A DNA stretch of 36,051 nt from Caldifarciminota bacterium UBA2202 (lineage in GTDB: Bacteria; Hydrothermota; 32-111): contig DCUY01000037.1 in the NCBI GenBank assembly GCA_002327905.1, forward strand, positions 1 to 36,051. The letters run 5' to 3'. Position 1 is the stretch's first letter, and the number at the start of each line of letters is the position of its first letter. This document shows, piece after piece, positions 31,909-36,051 of the stretch. The position numbers and the translations under genes were made by a program. Below the pieces are notes generated by a model, which had not been told where the DNA came from, ran no database searches, and saw only the letters and a program-made list of their open reading frames with translations.

Positions 31909-34569
31909 TCACTTGTTGTTCTTATTAATTTCGCTCTGAGCCGCCGCAAGACGCGCCACAGGCACTCTGTAAGGCGAACATGAGACATAATCAAAACCAT
32001 TGTTATTGAAGAAATCTATTGATGCAGGGTCTCCGCCGTGCTCTCCGCAGATTCCTATCTCTATCTCAGGATTTGATTTCTTTGCATCCTCTATGGCTAT
32101 TTTAATAAGTCTTCCCACGCCTATCTGGTCAAGAGTTGCAAACGGATCATCCTTTAGAATATTCTTCTCAATGTAGGTTTCAAGTATCTTTCCCACATCG
32201 TCTCTGGAGAATCCAAGTGTAGTCTGAGTAAGATCATTCGTTCCGAATGAGAAGAACTCTGCTTCTTTTGCGATTTCAAATGCTGTCAGAGCCGCGCGAG
32301 GAAGTTCAATCATTGTTCCTATTAGGCATTTGATGTTCATCTTCTTCTCTTCAAGAACATTTCTTATTGTCTCTAACACTATTGCCTTCTGCGCTTGAAG
32401 CTCTTTGACATTTCCCACAAGAGGTATCATTATCTCGGGAATAACCTTTATTCCCTCTTTTGACATATTGCATGCGGCTTCCATAATTGCCCTCACCTGC
32501 ATTTCCGTTATCTCGGGGAATGTTATTCCCAGACGGCATCCGCGGTGTCCGAGCATTGGATTGGCTTCTTTGAGCTCGTCAATCTTTTGTCTTATGTCAT
32601 CTGCCTTGACTCCCATTTTAGCCGCTATCTTCTTTATCATTTCATCTTCTTTGGGAAGGAATTCATGCAGAGGCGGATCAAGTGTTCTTATAACCACAGG
32701 GTATCCGTCCATTGCCTTGAAGATTCCCTCAAAGTCGCCTCTCTGCATCGGGAGTATCTCATCAAGGGCTTTCTTTCTTCCCTCTTTTGTATTTGCGAGA
32801 ATCATTCTTCTCACTGCCTCTATTCTGTCCTCTCCGAAGAACATGTGCTCTGTTCTGCAGAGCCCGATTCCCATTGCTCCAAACTGACGGGCAATTTTTG
32901 CATCAACAGGAGTGTCAGCATTTGTGCGTATTTCAAGGCGCTTAAAGTCATCAGTAAATTCCATAAGTTTTCCGAATTCATTTTTTATATCCGGCTTCAT
33001 CTTCTCAACATCGCCTTCAATCACTCTTCCGGTTGTTCCGTCTATTGTAATGAAATCGCCGTCTTTAATGACTTTGTCTTTTATCTTCATTATTCTCTTT
33101 TCATCATCTATCTCTATGTCAGAGCATCCCACAACGCACGGCTTTCCCATTCCTCTTGCGACAACAGCCGCATGAGAGGTCATTCCGCCTCTTGCAGTGA
33201 GTATTCCGTTGCAGATATTCATCCCTGCTATATCTTCAGGAGATGTCTCTTCTCTGACAAGAATCAGATTCTTTTCAACTTTGGCTTTTTCAACAGCCTC
33301 TTTTGCAGAGAACACGATTCTTCCGGATGCCGCTCCCGGAGAAGCAGGAAGACCCTTTCCGAGAATTACAAGTTTTGCCTTAGGATTTATCATTGGATGA
33401 AGCATTCCGTCAATGTCTTTCGGCTGAACTCTCTGCACTGCCGTCTTTCTGTCTATTACGCCCTCATTTACAAGGTCGACAGCTATTTTTATTGCGGCAA
33501 GAGGAGTCCTCTTTCCGTTCCTTGTCTGAAGCATCCAGAGTTTTCCTCTCTCAATAGTGAATTCCATGTCCTGCATGTCCTTATAATGCGCTTCAAGCTC
33601 ATTCTTGTAGCCGTCGAGCTCTTTATAGAGCGAAGGCATCACTGATTCGAGAGTGACCTGATTATCAGAGTTTCTTGAATCATTGTTTATCGGCTGAGGA
33701 GTGCGGATACCCGCGACGACATCTTCGCCCTGAGCATTAACAAGATATTCTCCGTAGAAATATTTTTCTCCTGTTGACGGATTTCTTGTGAATGCAACTC
33801 CTGTTGCGCAGTCATTTCCCATGTTGCCGAAGACCATTGACTGCACATTGACTGCTGTTCCCCAATTATCCGGTATCTTCTCTATTCTTCTGTATTCAAT
33901 AGCGCGCTCATTGTTCCATGATCTGAAGACCGCCTCTACCGCTCCCCAAAGCTGTTCATTCACATCATCGGGAAAATCTTTTCCTGAGTCTTTCTTTACA
34001 AGCTCTTTATATTTTTTTATGAGCCCTTTCAAATCTTCAGCATTAAGGTCGACATCCTGCACTACATTTTTGTCTTTTTTTGTCTTGCCGAGTATCTCTT
34101 CAAAATGCTTGTGCTCGGCACCCATCACTACATCTCCATACATCTGAATGAATCTTCTGTATGAATCGTATGCGAACCTTTCATTGTTTGTGAGCTTTGC
34201 AAGCCCCGCGACTGTCTTTTCATTGAGTCCGAGATTGAGGATTGTATCCATCATCCCGGGCATTGAAGCCGGAGCTCCTGAGCGCACTGACACGAGAAGA
34301 GGATTTGATTCGTCTCCGAATTTTTTTCCTATTGTCTTCTCAAGCCTCTTCATGTGCTCATTCACTGTCTCTTTAAGACCGTCGGGATACTTGCCCTGAG
34401 TCTTTGAGAAGTAAGCGCACACTTCTGTTGTGATTGTGAAACCCGGCGGGACCGGAAGGCCCAGTGATGCCATCTCAGCGAGATTGGCTCCTTTGCCTCC
34501 GAGGAGCATTTTCATTGATGCTTTACCCTCAGTCTCTCCTTTACTAAAGAAATACACCATTTTGTCCAT
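31909..34569 (-). CDS. ppdK: Pyruvate, phosphate dikinase
   Basis: This 886-residue enzyme interconverts pyruvate, ATP and phosphate with PEP, AMP and pyrophosphate, linking glycolysis and gluconeogenesis in many anaerobes. The N-terminal nucleotide domain begins FFSKGETEGKASMKMLLGGKGANLAEM and has SVRSGAPASMPGMMDTILNLG. The swivelling phosphohistidine domain has GGMTSHAAVVARGMGKPCVVG with the active His near residue 464. The C-terminal PEP/pyruvate barrel has LCRTEHMFF, MLGHRGCRLGI and ICGEHGGDPASIDFF, with the catalytic Cys near 840. Length and motifs are typical and distinguish it from PEP synthase and from PTS enzyme I. It opens the operon, with AGGAGG (34576-34581) 6 nt before the ATG and a promoter upstream. 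Confidence 0.98.
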   Translation of the reverse strand: MDKMVYFFSKGETEGKASMKMLLGGKGANLAEMASLGLPVPPGFTITTEVCAYFSKTQGKYPDGLKETVNEHMKRLEKTIGKKFGDESNPLLVSVRSGAPASMPGMMDTILNLGLNEKTVAGLAKLTNNERFAYDSYRRFIQMYGDVVMGAEHKHFEEILGKTKKDKNVVQDVDLNAEDLKGLIKKYKELVKKDSGKDFPDDVNEQLWGAVEAVFRSWNNERAIEYRRIEKIPDNWGTAVNVQSMVFGNMGNDCATGVAFTRNPSTGEKYFYGEYLVNAQGEDVVAGIRTPQPINNDSRNSDNQVTLESVMPSLYKELDGYKNELEAHYKDMQDMEFTIERGKLWMLQTRNGKRTPLAAIKIAVDLVNEGVIDRKTAVQRVQPKDIDGMLHPMINPKAKLVILGKGLPASPGAASGRIVFSAKEAVEKAKVEKNLILVREETSPEDIAGMNICNGILTARGGMTSHAAVVARGMGKPCVVGCSDIEIDDEKRIMKIKDKVIKDGDFITIDGTTGRVIEGDVEKMKPDIKNEFGKLMEFTDDFKRLEIRTNADTPVDAKIARQFGAMGIGLCRTEHMFFGEDRIEAVRRMILANTKEGRKKALDEILPMQRGDFEGIFKAMDGYPVVIRTLDPPLHEFLPKEDEMIKKIAAKMGVKADDIRQKIDELKEANPMLGHRGCRLGITFPEITEMQVRAIMEAACNMSKEGIKVIPEIMIPLVGNVKELQAQKAIVLETIRNVLEEKKMNIKCLIGTMIELPRAALTAFEIAKEAEFFSFGTNDLTQTTLGFSRDDVGKILETYIEKNILKDDPFATLDQIGVGRLIKIAIEDAKKSNPEIEIGICGEHGGDPASIDFFNNNGFDYVSCSPYRVPVARLAAAQSEINKNNK

Positions 34570-34575
34570 TAAAGA

Positions 34576-34638
34576 CCTCCTATTGTATCTATATATAGCT
34601 TATTATTTTATTATAAAATCATATAAAAATCAAGACAA
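34576..34638 (-). promoter_or_regulatory. Promoter and Shine-Dalgarno of the ppdK operon
   Basis: On the minus strand TTGTCT (34633-34638), a 17-bp spacer and a perfect TATAAT (34610-34615) form the likely promoter. The predicted leader is about 34 nt and carries AGGAGG at 34576-34581. The -35 box is weak. The promoter lies just outside the inverted repeat that begins at 34649. Confidence 0.6.
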
Positions 34639-34648
34639 ATCAATTATG

Positions 34649-34930
34649 GCGGCGGGGGTGGAAAAATTGGAATTCTTCTTTAAGGGTTAAATATAGCTTA
34701 TACTTCTTAATTCGATTTTTCCGTTGAGATGCGTAAGACTGCATTACACAGCATCTTCTGCTGCTATTTTGATATTTTTTATTTTTTTCTGAGAATTTCA
34801 ATCTTGTTGAAATATTTATTCTTTTCTTAATATTTCTTTATCTTGATTCATTCGAAGATGCGCAACAATAATGAGCAAAATCGTCTTTGTTTGAATTTTA
34901 AAAATTTTCCAATTTTTCCACCCCCGCCGC
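34649..34930. repeat. Element bounded by a perfect 24-bp inverted repeat
   Basis: Bases 34649-34672 and the reverse complement of 34907-34930 are identical over 24 bp, beginning GCGGCGGGGGTGG and continuing into an A/T-rich half. They enclose 234 bp of AT-rich DNA with no ORF that I can support. On the minus strand the right end reads AATAATGAGCGGCGGG, sharing AATGAGCGNCGGG with the left-edge element (5-28). It fills most of the 373-bp gap between ppdK and the FG-GAP gene (34570-34942); the remainder holds the ppdK promoter. The separation of the arms is too large for a terminator. It is either a MITE-like element or a structural intergenic repeat. Confidence 0.65.
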
Positions 34931-34942
34931 TCATTATTATTG
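34866..34942. repeat. Second, nested inverted repeat (CAATAATGAGC)
   Basis: CAATAATGAGC at 34866-34876 matches the reverse complement of 34929-34942, apart from a 3-nt insertion (CAATAATAATGAGC). The arms enclose 52 nt. The right arm begins directly after the FG-GAP gene's stop codon (34943) and shares two bases with the 24-bp repeat arm, so the two structures would compete when RNA folds. It may help end or protect the FG-GAP transcript, but no T-run follows. Confidence 0.5.
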
Positions 34943-36051
34943 TCACTTAATTGCTACTGCTTTTTTATTTATCTGCAAATTTCCTTCTTCGTAACTTACA
35001 AAATAGATACCCGTCGGAAGACTTTTTAATGAAAGCGAATGCGTGCCTTTACTGTTGTTTAATGATTTATAAACAACCAATCCAGTTATGTCATAGATAA
35101 TCAAAATATTTGCTGTTTTCAAAACCGAGTATTTTATTTCGTTAATTGTCACTACAAGCTGTGTTTCAATATGATTATCATATTCATAATGATTATTTTT
35201 GCTATGATATACTTGATTTTTAAAATCTGCCTCTGTCGGTGAATTGTCATCAATATAGAACCATCTGCTGTTATTTTGGGTAATTCCTTTAGATTTCTCA
35301 TAAATTAGCCTCACCCGCCATTTATAGTATTTACCAATTGTTAATCCTGTTATATTCTCTGATATATTCACCCCTGACAGCCATGTGTCATACCACTCCA
35401 GACTTTCGTATAATCCTTTGCAATCAAAAGGTCTATCCATGTCTTTGACTTCCCATTGTAATTTTACTTTGCCTCTTCCAACATAGTCTTTTCCATTAAG
35501 ATTAATTTTAAGATAATAATCATTTGAATAAAGTGGAGCTATTATCGGCACTGATTCTGCATTTTTCTGCATTATCATTTGAGATAATCCGCCTTCATTA
35601 CCAAGAAAAAGAAAAATACATCCCTCATCAGACTCCATGTTGTCATAATATGGAGCTCCTATAATCACATCACTGAAGCCATCTCCGTTCACATCACCTG
35701 CGGTGGAAACGCTGATACCGTAAAATGATTCATTTTGATTTGGCTCTCCAATCCACTCGGGATTCAATGATAACCCAGTCTGTGACCCATAATATAGAAA
35801 AGAGGCACCTTCATTTGTTTCTTTGTCATCATAATAAATTGAACCAACAATAACATCACCATATCCATCTCCATTAACATCTCCTGCAGAACATACACTT
35901 CTTCCATAGTAGGCTCCAAGTTGATTTGATTCACCTATCCACACGGCATCCTTGGACAATCCCTCGAACGATCCATAGTATAAGAATGCACTTCCTTCGT
36001 TTGTTTCTCCCCTATCAAACCCGTAAGCACCGACAATTACATCGCTATATC
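34943..36051 (-). CDS. FG-GAP repeat secreted protein with C-terminal sorting tail (5' end outside window)
   Basis: The reading frame stays open to the window edge, so at least 369 residues are visible and the N-terminus is missing; the first Met-like position near 35959 is a TTG inside a repeat, not a start. At least two full FG-GAP/integrin-like repeats are present, each with a calcium-binding DVNGDGxxDVI(V/I)G motif and a YYGSxxGLS segment, and a third begins at the edge. A Fn3-like region follows (KVKLQWEVKDMDRP, YYKWRVRLIY). The last 70 residues or so are a Por/FlgD-like tail (IIYDITGLVVYKSL, LPTGIYFVSY), ending KKAVAIK. It is probably secreted and surface-exposed. The stop is followed directly by the inverted-repeat element. 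Confidence 0.88.
   Translation of the reverse strand, partial: YSDVIVGAYGFDRGETNEGSAFLYYGSFEGLSKDAVWIGESNQLGAYYGRSVCSAGDVNGDGYGDVIVGSIYYDDKETNEGASFLYYGSQTGLSLNPEWIGEPNQNESFYGISVSTAGDVNGDGFSDVIIGAPYYDNMESDEGCIFLFLGNEGGLSQMIMQKNAESVPIIAPLYSNDYYLKINLNGKDYVGRGKVKLQWEVKDMDRPFDCKGLYESLEWYDTWLSGVNISENITGLTIGKYYKWRVRLIYEKSKGITQNNSRWFYIDDNSPTEADFKNQVYHSKNNHYEYDNHIETQLVVTINEIKYSVLKTANILIIYDITGLVVYKSLNNSKGTHSLSLKSLPTGIYFVSYEEGNLQINKKAVAIK

Noticed and set aside
34750..34815. CAGCA-TCTTC-TGCTG and ATTTCAA/TTGAAAT hairpins inside the right-hand element as terminators
   Set aside because: Short AT-rich stems; they could only serve a plus-strand transcript, for which there is no gene.
35957..35959. Start codon of the FG-GAP gene at 35959
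   Set aside because: The codon is TTG and the same frame continues upstream with repeat sequence (YSDVIVGAYGFD) to the window edge.

Overview
The window reads as chromosomal DNA of a Gram-negative (diderm) bacterium. By eye it is AT-rich (roughly 35-40% GC), uses the standard bacterial code, and packs its genes tightly. Evidence for an outer membrane: a TamA/Omp85-type barrel next to a TamB-type protein, a SpoIID-like lipoprotein, a second predicted outer-membrane barrel, and two secreted proteins ending in the Por/FlgD-like tail that type IX secretion substrates carry. That combination, plus a giant protein of Kre9/KNH-like 'PNGGE...W...W.VP' repeats and an FG-GAP protein, suggests the FCB group or a related candidate phylum (for example WOR-3, Cloacimonadota or Delongbacteria). 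No 16S rRNA is present and I cannot fix the phylum. All genes but one (an MFS transporter) lie on the minus strand.

Layout. (a) 1-401: a non-genic patch with two different 7-bp tandem arrays enclosed by a long imperfect inverted repeat. A consensus promoter and Shine-Dalgarno point into it on the minus strand and lead to an ORF that runs into the repeat after about 13 codons. (b) 503-1208: a HEPN/nucleotidyltransferase (MNT) pair with its own promoter. (c) 1239-1359: tRNA-Asp(GTC) with its own promoter. (d) 1365-3682: dciA-like gene (DUF721) followed by gyrB. (e) 3679-9407: a five-gene overlapping operon (FAD oxidoreductase, UbiA-family prenyltransferase, DUF523-DUF1722, ABC-F ATPase, endonuclease III). 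(f) 9473-22909: a surface-protein operon with a 3147-residue, 32-repeat secreted protein, then a GNAT acetyltransferase, two exported proteins (one FecR-like) and a 709-residue barrel-like protein. (g) 23018-24285: the MFS transporter. (h) 24269-34638: pyruvate phosphate dikinase, seryl-tRNA synthetase, a SpoIID-domain lipoprotein, TamA and TamB in one run. (i) 34649-34942: a second long inverted repeat sharing an end sequence with the one at the left edge. (j) 34943-36051: the 3' part of an FG-GAP-repeat secreted protein that continues beyond the window.

Regulation. I can read seven sigma70-like promoters ahead of genes or ORFs and one ahead of the tRNA. In four of the seven (HEPN, dciA, FAD oxidoreductase, MFS) the -10 box lies only 6-8 nt from a start codon and no Shine-Dalgarno is present, which predicts leaderless mRNAs. 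The giant gene, ppdK and the left-edge ORF instead have short leaders with strong AGGAGG-type sites. Most genes inside operons overlap by 1-35 nt.

Most unusual items: the paired inverted-repeat/heptamer elements, the promoter leading into an interrupted ORF, the leaderless pattern, the block-expanded giant repeat protein with its co-transcribed envelope genes, and a possible AUU start for TamA.
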